Part shown: in pieces, positions 1 to 11,730 of the stretch | How the letters are laid out: each line of letters starts with the position of its first letter | Position numbering within the stretch: position 1 is the stretch's first letter | Origin: Paraescarpia echinospica | Lineage: Eukaryota; Annelida; Polychaeta; Sabellida; Siboglinidae | DNA: 64,000 nt | Direction of reading: 5' to 3' | Assembly (NCBI GenBank): GCA_020002185.1 | Contig: CM034541.1 | Coordinates: 47,365,058-47,429,057, forward strand | Notes under the pieces: generated by a model | What the model was told of the DNA's origin: nothing | The model's database searches: none | What the model saw: only the letters and a program-made list of their open reading frames with translations | Program-made: the position numbers and the translations under genes

Positions 1-144
1 TGCGACGTCATGTCTTAATGTGCACGAGATCAGAGAATGCAGCCTCAGGTTGTTGTGAATGGTAGCAAGTGTCGCAGGACAAAGTCACACAAGTTAAGGT
101 AGGTAACTTCCATGGATGACCAGAACACTGTGACAGTTTCAGAT

Positions 145-835
145 TCAAACGTCGTTCTGCCACCTGAATAATCCTGGAGACCAAGAAACTGTTTGTGCAG
201 CATCGTTGTCATGTGGTACATATTTCACTGGCGCGGTGAATGCATTCCTCAACAGCCGAGTTGTTTGACGGGATATCTCCAGGAAGTATCTTGGGAATTC
301 CACCTCCAGTGCTTTCAGGTGCTCAATTATCAAACTTTGTGTTGTGTCATTTCAGTTGTCGGCGAATTCTGATACTGTTTCCAACATTGCAAAGTTGTCT
401 AAGCCAATCTTGTGCCTCCAATTCTTCAGCTTGCACCTGAAAGCTTTGATTTTTTCAAAAAAATCAGTGATCAAGGTTTCTTTCCACTGAAGTTCAATGT
501 TCAGATTGTTGAGCTGTCCGAAGATGTCGGCAAGGAACGCTAGCCATAGTTCTCATCCATCTTCTGTCCAGGCTGAAAGAAGATCCACTTTGTTCGGGAT
601 ACTAAGGAAGAGCTTGATTTCATCTCTGAAGGCAAACACACGTCGGACAACAATTTGGAGAGTCAGCGGACTTGTGCGTAGAACTGTTTCATGGACAGAG
701 TCCATGTCCTGACAAAGTTTCTTGACCAGGCGTGAGTTGAGGGCACTTGCTTTCACAAAGTTCACAGTCAATTTTCATGACTGTGTGAAAGGTTTCCAGG
801 TCTTTATGCAAGGACCTGTATGTATATCATGCAAT
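145..835 (-). pseudogene. hAT-type transposase remnant (ZBED5/FAM200-like), C-terminal half
   Basis: Read on the minus strand, this encodes pieces of the transposase-like protein seen in ZBED5/FAM200/SCAND3-type genes. It has HKDLETFHTVMK, then VNFVKASALNSRL, an FRDEIKLFL block near 600-640, then LADIFGQLNNLNIELQ and FPRYFLEIS toward 150-530. In the family these segments form the middle and C-terminal part of the hAT catalytic and dimerisation region. A one-base frameshift near 765 separates HTVMK from VNFVKAS, and there is at least one further break near 550 and a stop near 340. The N-terminal continuation lies at 2031-2290 in the same orientation, so one copy has been split by about 1.2 kb of foreign DNA. 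Family assignment is from remembered motif patterns; the decay is seen directly. Confidence 0.75.
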
Positions 836-1256
836 TGTAGATATTTAATAAAACAATGCACATAGGATAGATAGCTGACTAATTAAGGAATATTTCCAGG
901 GCTCCTAAAGCCAATCTATATGCAAATCACTGGGACCGGAGGCTGCTTACTACGATTTGGGGCCATCTGGTTTTAGAGAGGCAAGGCAAGAGGGTCTTTG
1001 TTCAGAAGGTAACTGTAAGTTCACTGGGACCGGCCAAGATTCCTAAAGAACCCTGGACTAGGGAAATGACATAACTAAGGGTCAGCGTTTCACCCAAGGC
1101 TGTGGTTTTAGCAGTATAAATAAAGGGGGATTTGGGATGATCGGGGTGCCTACTGCGACACTGCCATAAGAATCTTTCTCATGAAGCACTGTCACCGAGC
1201 GCCCTGTGAAAAGTACTAAATGACTATCGCAGTTTACCAGTGAAAACCCGGTGAGT
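836..1256. other. Unassigned DNA inside the split hAT remnant
   Basis: This is the left part of the roughly 1.2-kb insert between the two transposase halves. No coding signal or recognisable repeat was found before the tandem array begins. Confidence 0.4.
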
Positions 1257-1855
1257 AACTCGGTTGCTGTATAAGCCGCCACTGCCTGAACCTAGGCCTA
1301 TCGTTCTGACATTTAGAATATATCGGGTACAATTCGGTTGCTGTATAAGCTGCCGTCTGAACCTATCGTTCCGACATTTATAGTTCAGTTGCTGTATAAG
1401 CCGCTGCTGCCTGAAGCTATCGTTCTGACATTTATAGTTCAGTCGCTGTATAAGCCGCTGCTGCCTAAACCTATCGTTCTGACATTTATAGTTCAGTCGC
1501 TGTATAAGCCGCTGCTGCCTGAAGCTATCGTTCTGACATTTAGTTCAGTCGCTGTATAAGCCGCTGCTGCCTGAACCTATCGTTCTGACATTTATAGTTC
1601 AGTCGCTGTATAAGCCGCTGCTGTCTGAACCTATCGTTCCGACATTTATAGTTCAGTCGCTGTATAAGCCGCTGCTGCCTAAACCTATCGTTCTGACATT
1701 TATAGTTCAGTCGCTGTATAAGCCGCAGCTGCCTGAAGCTATCATTCTGACATTTAGTTCAGTCGCTGTATAAGCCGCTGCTGCCTGAACCTATCGTTCT
1801 GACATTTAGTTCAGTCGCTGTATAAGCCACCGCCGTCTGAACCTATCGTTCTGCA
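1257..1855. repeat. 52-54-bp tandem repeat (about 11 units)
   Basis: The unit contains GCTGTATAAGCCGCTGCTGC, then CCTGAACCTATCGTTCTGAC, then an ATTTATAGTTCAG tail. Most units are 54 bp, and some are 52 bp because TA is lost from the tail. The first unit is longer and more diverged, which suggests amplification from the right-hand side. The array sits within the insert that splits the hAT transposase remnant. A short in-frame reading through it (1338-1559) is repeat translation, not a gene. Confidence 0.93.
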
Positions 1856-2030
1856 CCTTTATAACTGGGTAGTATTTAGCAGACATAGCCATATATTGTG
1901 TATTAGATCTCGTATTGGTAGGGTTTTCTGCATATAATAAGCTGTGAAAACATATAACCTGACTTATCATTAGTACGACTGAGTGAGTGAACGTGTGCCC
2001 ATATGCTTCCCTGCCGACCGCTCGACCAAA

Positions 2031-2290
2031 ATGATACACACTGAAGTGAGAAGGCACGTGAAGTTTTTCGTTTGACGAGGGTTACAAATCCTGATCGAGA
2101 TCCAAGCATTGCAGGGGCCTCATTGGTATACACTGCACAGAGGTTGTTCCAGTCAAGGCCTTCGGCTTCAAAGAATTCAGTCAGTTTGTCCATCACGTCT
2201 TCCCCTTTGAATGTCAACTCGAGGTCATCACAAAACAAGAATTCTGCAGAGGCACTACGAATTGGTTTGCGCAAGTAATGGTACATTTTA
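2031..2290 (-). pseudogene. hAT-type transposase remnant, N-proximal catalytic segment
   Basis: The minus strand encodes LFCDDLELTFKGEDVMDKL, FFEAEGLDWNN and then APAMLGSRSGFVTLVK. This corresponds to the stretch around the catalytic DGAPAM/GSRSGF motif in ZBED5-like hAT proteins; here the usual TDGAPAM reads TNEAPAM, so a residue that is normally Asp is lost. Its downstream continuation is at 145-835. It is an inactive fossil. The reading continues past 2031 without family similarity, which marks the insertion boundary. Confidence 0.72.
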
Positions 2291-2824
2291 ATAGTGCACA
2301 AATTATTTTTTATGAGGCATTGTCCCAAGGCCCCCCTGAAATTGCCAAACAACCCCCAGTGGGCCACAACCCCCAGTTTGAGAACCGCTGTATTAGGTCA
2401 AGTACAAATACTTCCAGTCATATTGATTAACAATAACAATATTAGTCGAGTGCCAATTATTAAGTTAACTGTAAATTATTTTGTAATCTAAATACACAAC
2501 TTATGTACTTGATATTTTTGCAAGTACAACAGACTAAGTTCAATTAAAAGTAGGGGAAGGTGGGGTACACCCACAAAGCTAACTGAAAAACAGCCAGTAC
2601 AATGCTAGTTTGTGATACAACCTCCCAATATTTGTTATATATATATATATATACACTCTATTGTTATTCTTGATTATTATGTTAAGATCATGTTAAGTCA
2701 TGAATGCATGAAATAAGATATTACCCAGACACTAGCTAGTGTCAAAATGGCGGTAGTGCCCCACATTCCCCTACTTGACATTTCAAAAATCCAGGTCCAC
2801 ATATACTGAACAAGTACGAAGAGT
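2291..2824. other. AT-rich intergenic DNA
   Basis: No gene was recognised. It contains a short (TA)n run at about 2637-2654. Confidence 0.5.
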
Positions 2825-3043
2825 ACCAGTACTTATGTACAAGTACATGTACTTGACCAGTACTTATGTACAAGTACATGTACTTGACCAGTGCTTATGT
2901 ACAAGTACATGTACTTGACCAGTACTTATGTACAAGTACATGTACTTGACCAGTACTTATGTACAAGTACATGTACTTGACCAGTACTTATGTACAAGTA
3001 CATGTACTTGACCAGTACTTATGTACAAGTACATGTACTTGAC
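2825..3043. repeat. 31-bp tandem repeat with internal palindrome (7 units)
   Basis: Near-identical units of GACCAGTACTTATGTACAAG followed by TACATGTACTT. AAGTACATGTACTT is self-complementary and GTAC occurs several times per unit, so each unit can form a short hairpin. High unit identity indicates recent expansion. Confidence 0.95.
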
Positions 3044-3169
3044 CCTGTCTTTGACAGATCTATGTGAATAGGTGACTATGGTAAAAACAGTCAAAAAATT
3101 AAATGTGCAAAAGCTACAAACTTTTTTGTCGTCCCACCGTGTCATTAAACTATACTGCTCAATCTAAAG

Positions 3170-3445
3170 TTACTAGTTGGGCCCGGTACTGGTAGACACC
3201 GCACAGAACAACGGACTCTCAATCAAGGGATACCAGTTTTGAATCCTCCTGCTGCAAACCTTGGACAATTTTGTTCTCTCTACATTGGCTCTGGTCACTC
3301 AGCTGCATCAACGAATATCTGGCCATAGGACGGTGGATGTGTGAATGAATAGTCTATGCACAGTAATTGCAGTGTGGCTGAACACTTCCCAATAAGTTGA
3401 GATGGTGTTCGATTGAACAGGTCTGCTAGGCAGTAAAGTGTAAAA
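3170..3445 (+). mobile_element. tRNA-derived SINE, diverged copy 1
   Basis: It aligns with the better copies at 18303 and 51893. The head has a B-box-like TTTTGAATCC (normally GGTTCGAATCC), followed by AAACCTTGGACAA, the GAATGAATAGTCTATGCAC block, the GTGTTCGATTGAACAGGTCT block and the AGTAAAGTGTAAA tail. It is the most diverged of the head-containing copies. Confidence 0.75.
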
Positions 3446-5395
3446 CCCTATATATATTTTCCATGAAGTAAAACTATAAAACAAATTTAAAATCAACAAA
3501 AAATATATAATAAAATCTCTTCAAGGAAGACATGGGGCGATTCAGAAACTTAATATTTGGAGACAGGTGAGAGGGGCACTGAAAGACCAATTACATTTTT
3601 TGGGGTTGGACAGGAATGACATACACAGCTGTCTGCAGCGGTTACTTTGTGATAGTGCACACAGCTGAGACAGAACCACAATGGCAGCTTGTATGCAGGG
3701 TGGCACTAGTCATTTATCATCCGTGGCACAACATCGCCAACACAGAGACTGTAAAAAGCAAACCAGCTCCATTTCCTAGTGGCGCTAAATGAACCATGAG
3801 CGACATTGAACTAGCTAGTTGTGGCTTTGTACTCTGGTACAGCGACAATACAATACAGGTTGCAACCAATCAGACTGTAAGGTATATTTCACAATACCCA
3901 GGAAAACTTAAACACAATTGTAGGGATGAAAGTGTCGATTTTTGTGTGTACATCTATAGAAACAATAAGCAATTTATCACAAGTTTTTGTAGTGCAATTT
4001 GGAACTCTTATCATGACAATTTGGTTGGACTGAGTTGTATTTTATATGAAATTGAAATACCTAACTTTGATGTTATCTTTCTCGAAACTTGAATTATTCG
4101 TGCGGGTCCATTCAACCAGCCAAAACTTTGCAACAAATTTACTTACACGGATGACACTTGTATCTTCGTACAACTGAACTGTTGCCATTTGCAAGATTCT
4201 CATGTCTCCGTACTGTCAAAATGCACATTAAGACCTGAACCATTGCAACATTATGTGCACTGTCCCCACTGACTTTCGATTTTAAAATAATATAAGAATT
4301 CATAAGTAAAAAACAGGATTACTATAACAAATTTGGAATACAGTGTATCTATAGATTAAATTAGCAGACACACAGTGCATTAAATGTTAATAGGGCAGTT
4401 GGTCAAGCTATTGAGTCTAGTAAATGGTGTTGCGTTGGGGCAGTTTTTTCAGGTGGCTCCATCTACTGACTCTTGTTAACGCTAATCAGCTGGCTTTCAA
4501 TATTGTCATGAAATTTGTTGATCTGATTATGGTGAAAAACCAGCTTAGTCATTCCGAAACCTACCTTTTATTTTGTGAATTTTGCTTATCAGAAAATGGT
4601 GGTAGTCACAGTTAACACATATGGAGTGATTCACGTTTGAAAAAACCAGGCGGGCAATAAATTGCTTGCCTAAATATGTCAAATAACTTAGCGCGAGCAA
4701 TTTATTATTTTTATTTTTATACCCGCTAAGTGGCGTTCCTGTTTGTCTGTCTGGTGATGTCTCTGCCGAGTCATGCCAAAATGCAATCGAGGCTAGCCAT
4801 CCATTATGCAAGATTAATTCGATCGGGTCAATTTAGGACATCAAGCATTGGTATAGATTAAAAAGTTACATGCTAATAAAACATTTGAGACAGGAAGTAC
4901 TAGCGATGATGTTACAGAAAATGACAGCAGGGTAACAACGTTAATAATTAAGTTGTTTTGTTTATGGGATGGACGCTAGATGTCAGCACCACAGCCTCTG
5001 CCGCAGCAGCCACGACACGGTTTTGATTCAGCACTACCTAATGAAGAAAATTTCAGCTGATTAATGATCTGACTGTCAAAAAATGGCTGGCCGACAAGAA
5101 TCCCGTTGAACAATAAACAAACTCCAAGTCATGGCTCTGGAAACGTCGGCAACTGCGCACCAACGCTAATTTACATGACAAGAACAAACTTTCTTTCAAA
5201 TAAATTGGTGTATACTTTGCCACTAGAGGGCACCACATGCAGCAGGTTTGGTGACACGAGCGATAGCTTTCGCTCCTTACCACGTGAGTGAGAGCTATCA
5301 CTCACTTCAAAAATAATGCACGGTATATGTAATTATAAACAAAGTTCCGAAATGCATGTCACTTTATATATGAATTTTCAAACTGATTTTTTTTA
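3446..5395. other. AT-rich intergenic DNA, nothing identified
   Basis: No homology-bearing reading frame, RNA gene or clear repeat was recognised. An open frame at 3796-4092 (98 codons) has no family similarity, and I do not call it. A short perfect hairpin, GTGAGTGA...TCACTCAC, lies at about 5285-5306. Confidence 0.45.
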
Positions 5396-5404
5396 AAGTA
5401 AACA

Positions 5405-6658
5405 GACCTGCCTACTCCAAAAACTTCTTGTCAGTAATCCATCTTCCCATTTACACTGATTTTCAGGAATATAGGCTTGCTGTCAGTAATGGTTCAGAAC
5501 CGTGTCAGATATTGACACGAAAAGAGCACCACTGTCAGTAATACTTTGATACTGTGACTATGACGATAGTTGCACCCAAAACATAATTGTCTCTGATAAA
5601 CTATGAGGTGTTTTGAAGTGTTCAGTTAACAAGGTAAGGTAAATGTTCATAACCAGCATTGATGGAAATCAAACGTGAAGAAGCGTAACTGTAATGTAAA
5701 TGAGTGTATCCACATTGTAATTCTGATTTTATGTAAATTTCAAAAACAGCATGCTGACTACAAAAACTTGACAAATTATAACAATGCATCACGTCATTGT
5801 CAATTTGTGGTGTCATTAGGATTAATATTAGTAGCCGGTATACCTAGGGCCAGGCTATAGACTACACAGTATAGTAGGTTGACTAGATCAAAGACAAAGT
5901 CATGCCGGGGGACGGCAAAACCATTACATTACGCTAGTCATCGACATCGTCTAGACTCTAGTCTACTCAACTCTAGTATATAAGCCTATCCCTGTATTAT
6001 AGGCTGTAAATGAGACTAAACTCAATAAATACACTAACTTAGTCTTAGTACGGTCAGTTGGCCTGACACTACAAGTACAACACCCACTACTCTGTCTAGT
6101 CTACTGGTTCATCCTGTCTAGTACTAGTCTAATGATGTAGTCAGTACCTGCAATTATCCCGGCCACCAGTGTCAGTGACCATGTGTCATGTAAAATAGGA
6201 AAATAAATTTCGCGTATCCAGCAATATGTAAAGCCGACCCCCTTCTTTAAACTTGACAATACGGGCCATGTCTGCGTGCATGCTGTTATAAACGTTTGCA
6301 GTACACGTTTCTTCTTGGCTGGTAGTGGTGCCGTTTCGATCTCCGCCATCATTTCATGCCGAGTGAGTCGTGACTTCATTTTGTTTGAGCGCCATGAGCG
6401 CGGAAATGCGAATTTATCGTAACATGTTTCCTATTGGTCAGATTACGACCAGAAGCAGCGAATAAAAAACCATATCACAACAAGCAGCATATATATGCTG
6501 CCACCTGTTGAATAAAGTGAAGCTAAATTTGAGGAGTACGGAAGTGATTGACGCTCATTGTGACAACGAAAGAATCCGTAATATTTTCATCCCTCACCGT
6601 AATTTTAGGTGTATTTCTGGAATGATTCCGGACAATCCGGAATGGTAGGCAGGTCTGT
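5405..6658 (-). mobile_element. TIR DNA transposon remnant, hAT-like (about 1.25 kb)
   Basis: The ends are inverted: CAGACCTGCCTAC begins near 5406 and its reverse complement GTAGGCAGGTCTG ends near 6657. Both flanks contain GTAAA (about 5399 and 6659), which may be a remnant of a target duplication. The CAG start is typical of hAT elements. The minus-strand reading 6101-6379 resembles the N-terminal zinc finger exon of hAT-like proteins. The element lies directly downstream (minus orientation) of the RCC1 exon, so it is probably intronic in that gene. Confidence 0.65.
6101..6379 (-). pseudogene. Degenerate zinc-finger N-terminal exon of a hAT-like protein
   Basis: It starts at an ATG (6379) and reads 92 residues. 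The segment TWPVLSSLKKGVGFTYCWI matches the pattern found at the N-terminus of many hAT-derived BED-like proteins: a WP or FP, a K-K-G turn, then aromatic-x-C-x-x-C. Here the second Cys of the CxxC pair appears to be replaced by Arg (YCWIRE), so zinc binding is probably lost. A GCAGGTACTGA donor-like site lies near 6150, so this could be a first exon. It sits inside the TIR element at 5405-6658. Assignment is inference from motif spacing only. Confidence 0.45.
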
Positions 6659-6751
6659 GTAAACAAACGTAGAAATTACAATTTCCTTTTTATAATTAAT
6701 TAAACTTTTTTATAATTAATAACCTGTTTTAGGATAAACTTATCAACTTAC

Positions 6752-7101
6752 ATGTTACCACGACAGTATGGCTGTTCCCGCAGGCAACTAACTTCACCCT
6801 GCCACCTGGTGGTGTCGTGGCGAACCGTTCCAGCAAGCCATGTCGACAGCTGATGTCGTTTGTTTCGCCTCGCCCAGTCTGTCCAAACTCGCCATTTCCC
6901 CAGCACAGCAGGCGCCCTCTGTTGGTGTCTTCGCATACTGGAGTTGATGACGCACATTGTAACAGTATGTCGTCACCGATGTCACATTCTACCTGCTCCT
7001 TCTGCAGCTCTTCACTCTGTTCCTTTTGCACTTGCTGCTGTACTGGTGAACTGGTGCCTTCCATGTTGCAATGGACATAATGCTTCAGAACTGGAGCCCT
7101 T
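6752..7101 (-). CDS. RCC1-repeat protein, 5' coding exon (partial gene)
   Basis: This is a spliced exon on the minus strand. The acceptor is TTATTTTTTCAG ending at 7102, and the donor is AT/GTAAGT at 6751 with exit phase 1. The likely start codon is at 7062-7064, giving about 104 residues. The N-terminal 45 residues are Gln/Glu-rich (repeated QKEQ), then comes an RCC1 beta-propeller blade: GRLLCWGNGEFGQTGRGE, and later VKLVACGNSHTVVV. These match the [LV]xxWGxxxxGQxG and AxGxxHTxxV signatures. RCC1 propellers act as GEFs or as protein-binding platforms (for example in HERC ligases); one blade cannot tell which. The remaining exons were not found downstream, where a transposon remnant lies. 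The domain call is firm and the exact orthologue is unknown. Confidence 0.82.
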
Positions 7102-7109
7102 CTGAAAAA

Positions 7110-7640
7110 ATAATTTCTTATATAGTGGGCGTCCCATCCAAATAATTGTTCTGGTGCACTGTCCAATTTTATTAGCAATAAATTAATAACATAAAACCAT
7201 ACATATTTTTTAATGTTAATGTGCTAAAAATATGCATAAAACCAAAAATGTTGTCTTTAAAAAAATAATAAATAAACACACACAAATATACAAACTATAA
7301 TAATAATAAATTAATTAATTATGCCCATAAACTAATTAAAATAAATTTTAATGGTAATCTGTTATTGGTGTGGGGGGTCGGGATGAACCAGTGGACCCAC
7401 CCCGATATGAAATCGACCCCACCCAAAATCCCAAGCACCGAAATGTGTCCCACCTTCCAAGCGTGCGTACTGAAACACGACAACCATTTTATCAGAAAAC
7501 AATGCACAGAAATTTGACCCACCCCAAATCTCCAACATTGAAATCCTGCAATAGCAGACTTGGGGTGGATTCCACATCACTGATTTTGATTCCAACTAAC
7601 TTGTTTTATTCCAATTCTGATTCAACCCGCACTATGCAAG
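7110..7640. other. AT-rich upstream DNA of the RCC1 exon
   Basis: This would be intronic or 5' flanking for the minus-strand RCC1 gene. It contains A/T-rich runs to 7320 and a short stretch with CCCACC motifs on both strands at 7370-7570. No exon was recognised. Confidence 0.4.
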
Positions 7641-7646
7641 TATAGC

Positions 7647-9224
7647 CAGCGATAGAAATAAGCCAGAATATTTACTTGTCCGCCGGACAAGTAAATTTTG
7701 AAATCTACTTGTCCGCCAAAATTTTAACTTGTCCGAGTGGTTGTCAAGGGGAATGGAAGCTTCGGAAAAAACATTAAAAAGTCTGTCTTATTTTTATGAC
7801 AACAACACAATGTTCCTGCTGTTTCGTTGCATGTACATCTGAGTGACTTCAGATAAAAGACAATTTGATTTAATCTGCAAATTTTGAAATTGCAAAATTA
7901 TATTTATAACTATTTTCTGGTCCATTATCATTATTATTCATCATGAATATTAAAAGTAGACATGTTACATGACAATATTTTAGTGATGCTGATATGAACG
8001 CTTTTATTAATAACAAATAATTATTACGATGACAGGAATGAGATAACTGATTTCCTTGCTATTTGTTATAATGTTGCAAAGACTGTTTATGTTTAATATA
8101 TACCATATGTCTATAACATATAACACTGCTGTAACATTTTGGCATCAGTTTGTCATTGAAGATGCCACTCAACCATTAGGAACACGACCTATGCAAAGCC
8201 ACAAAAATCATAATAAACTATAATCTCACATTATTTTGTTCAACCTCTATGAACTTCAATATTAACAAAGTTCTGTATTTTAGAAACGAAGATAATATTC
8301 AATTGATCATCAGCAAACAAACGCATATTTTTCATAAATGTTATATTACCATTTCAATGATGATAAAACAGTTTTAACGGTGCCGGAATTACATTTACCA
8401 GGCGGAATATAATTTATAGATTTAGTTACGTCGTAACATTGCTGCCGCGCACAGACCGTCATAGTTGGCGGAAGCCGACATGTCAACGGCGGTTGACACC
8501 GCGTCCCCGGCCGCGCGTCTTGTATAATCTGGCTTCAAAAATTCGCAATTTATGGTTAAAATAAATGTTACATATATACAACACTTCTGAAATTTCATTA
8601 ATATTCCGTTTATCAACCAGCACCATAGATTTACCGGAGAGCCAGTTACAAGTTTTGAAAATTGTCACCGATCTGGATCGACTAACGTTCAATGACTTGG
8701 CAAGTCCGCGTGGGTTACGCGTAATAATGATTAAACTATATAATTATTCAAATAACAGGTAGCGATACAAAGTCTACTATTTCCAAAGTTCATCAAATAT
8801 GATCCGTGAGTGGAAGCAAGTTGTACATCGGCCAAACTAAACGATTTACGATTTTTGTGAAATACAGCCTCGATCAACGATGGCTGATGCGGGGTCTGTC
8901 CTACGCATATGATAGAGCTAGGTCGGTGCGCTCAGCGGATGACCCTGTTAACGCAGGCACTAAACTCGATCGAACACCGACGTACAACGGAACGACAAGA
9001 CGCCGACACACTAACAAAATTGTAACGCGTGCGATTGCTAGCGAACTTCATTTACGTTTGAATTTCCTAAAATAACAAGTTTGCAATGTTGCACTCGTCA
9101 CTATTTACTGTAAATTTTCACTTGTCCACCGGATAACCATGTAGAGTCATTTTACTTGTCCAGGCCAAAAATCACTTGTCCCGGATAAACAGACAAGTGC
9201 TATTTCGAACGCTGATGGCGATTC
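7647..9224. mobile_element. TIR element with CAGCG-GAAATA ends and ACTTGTCC-rich subterminal repeats
   Basis: The left end CAGCGATAGAAATA (about 7648) and the reverse complement of the right end, CAGCGTTCGAAATA (about 9224), form the TIR. Both ends then carry several copies of ACTTGTCC with its complement GGACAAGT, arranged as subterminal palindromes (7670-7735 and 9115-9200). Total length is about 1.58 kb. The interior has no recognisable transposase, so this looks non-autonomous or decayed. The CAG start and subterminal repeats resemble hAT-type non-autonomous elements. I could not confirm an 8-bp target duplication. Confidence 0.7.
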
Positions 9225-9559
9225 TGATTCCAAGTATTTTTGTTATTAAAAATATTGTAAATTTCTTTGTGTGCTACATAAACTTTCGTAAAATAAGTTA
9301 AAGTAGTAGTCAGGTTAACGATCAGGGTTTGCCTTAAAGTAAGGCCAAAGACCCAGTAAACAGGTGATTAGTTATGCCAGGAATTTTTTAAGTGCTTAAA
9401 TTTACTTGTTATTTTGGCAAGTGCAATTGGCAGTTACAAATCACTTGGGACTTACAATACATAAAAGTGGAGATTTCCTGGTTTTTCTCCGAATATAACT
9501 TTATTTATATGTATTTTCACTGTATTTTTGAAGAAATCAAAAGTACACCAAAGTAGAAA

Positions 9560-9735
9560 AGTTGCTGTGCAATTGCGACTCCAATTCCACCGAGGCTGAT
9601 TCCGCTGCTTTCACATCAACTGATTTCGATTCCACCCAAACCGATTCCGATGCGATTTTCATCGTGACCGATTCCATAATTGGAGTTGGAATCAACCTTT
9701 GGTTCCGATTCCGGAATTGGATTCGCCCTGGGATT
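9560..9735. repeat. Degenerate GATTCC-rich simple repeat
   Basis: Repeated ATTCCNATTCC-type words (GATTCCGATGCG, GATTTCGATTCC, CCGATTCCGG) give a low-complexity tract. Related words occur at 7575-7630 and 9225-9240, on either side of the TIR element, so the element may have landed inside an older tract of this kind. Confidence 0.5.
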
Positions 9736-9832
9736 GGTCAACAGAACCATCTTCTTGGGAGTCCTCTGTTTTTGGTATTAAAGAGAGCAAACAAGACAAT
9801 GTGTTGTGGGCCTCAGACGATTTGCACTTTAA

Positions 9833-10035
9833 GGTAAAGGTAAATTCTTATACAGTGTAGTATCTAGTCCTTAGGACCGCTCAAAGTGCTTTACACTTTA
9901 CTCCCTGGTAGACCTGTTCAATCAAATACCATCTTGACTTCTATGGGAAGCATCAAACCACACTGCAGTTAATGCACAAAGACTATTCATACACAAATAT
10001 CCACCAGTCTATTACCAGGTATTAATTCATACAGA
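9833..10035 (-). mobile_element. SINE copy 2, 5'-truncated
   Basis: The reverse complement of the SINE body and tail is present: CTTTACACTTTACTCCCTGG, CCTGTTCAATCAAATACCAT and the TATTCATACACAAATAT block. The tRNA-like head with its B box is missing. It ends at the AAGGTAAAGGTAA side, corresponding to the SINE 3' terminus. Confidence 0.8.
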
Positions 10036-10039
10036 TATC

Positions 10040-11625
10040 TTGAAAACTATCATTCACATCCATCTCATATTTTGCATACTTTTTGTATATGTTGAACATT
10101 GTCCTTTAAGTTTTGCTGTTCCTTCTATGCAATTCTACCACTGTTCAAAGTTGCCTCTAGGCCTGTTTTAGGCAGGTTGTTTACAAATAAATATGACATC
10201 CAAATTGTGTTGAACAACATAATTATCACAGTCCTTTGTAACGACACAGATGAAGGATTAAGAATGACGTCATATTCACAATCACGCAACCGTCGTTAGC
10301 CATGAGGAATTATAAAAACAACACCCTCATCATATCTGACTTCGATTATAATAATTGCAACAGTGAAATAATGGCACTGCCTCGCAATTAGACCCGTGAA
10401 AATGGAATGCTGTCACAAATAGCACGGACACCAGAAAGGGACCCCATTTTATCAGACCAATGAGGTCCTAAGACCCCATTTGTTTAAACCACAGCATGAA
10501 CACTGGGCAATGGGAAGCACAGATATTACCCCAGCAAGCCTTACCCGAGAACAACCTCAAGGGCTGCATCCAGCGTTCTCTACAGCCGCGCATTCGTGAC
10601 TCAACTGTACTTTATCTGTAGGCACTGATGCATATAAGACTCATCTATAGCGGCAGACACTTATATTATACACCTGTCTACTGCCAATGGTTACCCACCT
10701 TAAGCCACACAAATCCTTTCAACTCTAATCAATAAGCCGCCTGTGTGAGCAATGGCTTACCGACGCACTGCGATTCATTGCATAGAACTACACATAACAC
10801 GACGTGCTCCACATAGACGTCCAAGAATATAAATCCAGGATATATATCTGACTGACATTTCCGACATAAAGAGTTTTACAAGGCACTTACCTTTCTACAA
10901 ACTCATTGAGTCGTACAGCCACAAGGCAATTGACCAGAATCAAATGCTCTCGGATTTACTTCATGGGGAAACATCAAAGTAATCAGTCATTATAAACCTT
11001 TGTGATAATTTGACTGCTTTCTGAACATGTAGTAATATTGCTTCTTTGAGTTCTATTCCCAGGCGTGTTTTCTGGGTTGCTCTATAGGTAAACCATTTTA
11101 TGTACACCAAGACCAATCACCTTCAAAAGAAATTTTAAATTCTAATTAATTAATATTCTACTGTTTATTTATCCAATTTTTTTATTTTCAATAATTTTTA
11201 ATAACGTAATGCAAAATACTGTCAAAAATGTTCGATTATATACTTTTGTTTGTGTATTTTATATTTTGTCTGTCAGCCTAAGGTTTGTTTAGTTGTTTGA
11301 AATGTTAGCAACTTTTTACGTGTTACATTTTTAACAGCTACATTAATCATTACAATTTAGCATTACAGACAAACTAACCCTTGAAAAGAGTTTTCTCTGG
11401 AAATTAATGTCTAAATATAGTATATTTTTATCGAGTGTAAAGTGCGTTGAGTGTGCCGAGATGATTTGGATGGTGTATTATATTTAAGAACACGGGGATA
11501 GATTAAACTTTGGTAGCTACAATGGTATACATTAATATATTTATAGTGGACCAGTTAAAGACTGAAAAATGCTCTAGGAATTTTTTTAACGGCATTGTTT
11601 GTTAATAGTTGGCATCCATGCTGGA
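10040..11625. other. Intergenic DNA, nothing identified
   Basis: AT-rich with scattered GC-richer sequence at 10430-10780. No supported gene, RNA or classified repeat. Confidence 0.45.
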
Positions 11626-11627
11626 TC

Positions 11628-11730
11628 AGTCACTCATAGGATGAGGAAAATGACTAGGGCAGATGCTACCCTCGATTTTGAATTTATAGGTCATTTTGAA
11701 GGTCACAAAGTCAAAATGTTGATTTTTGTT
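11628..11730 (+). repeat. Interspersed repeat family R1, copy 1
   Basis: It shares CACTCATAGGAT, then CACCCTCGATTTTGAATTT-type sequence (here TACCCTCGATTTTGAATTTA), then GGTCATTTTGAAGGTCACAA with the copy at 12057-12150. An inverted, shorter version is at 20318-20412. No ends or coding capacity are visible. Confidence 0.7.

Noticed and set aside
2825..3043. Possible CRISPR array (short regular repeats)
   Set aside because: Units are directly adjacent without unique spacers, and the genome is animal; these are minisatellites.
3796..4092. 98-codon open frame starting with ATG
   Set aside because: No recognisable domain, no splice or repeat context, and AT-rich surroundings where frames of this size occur by chance.
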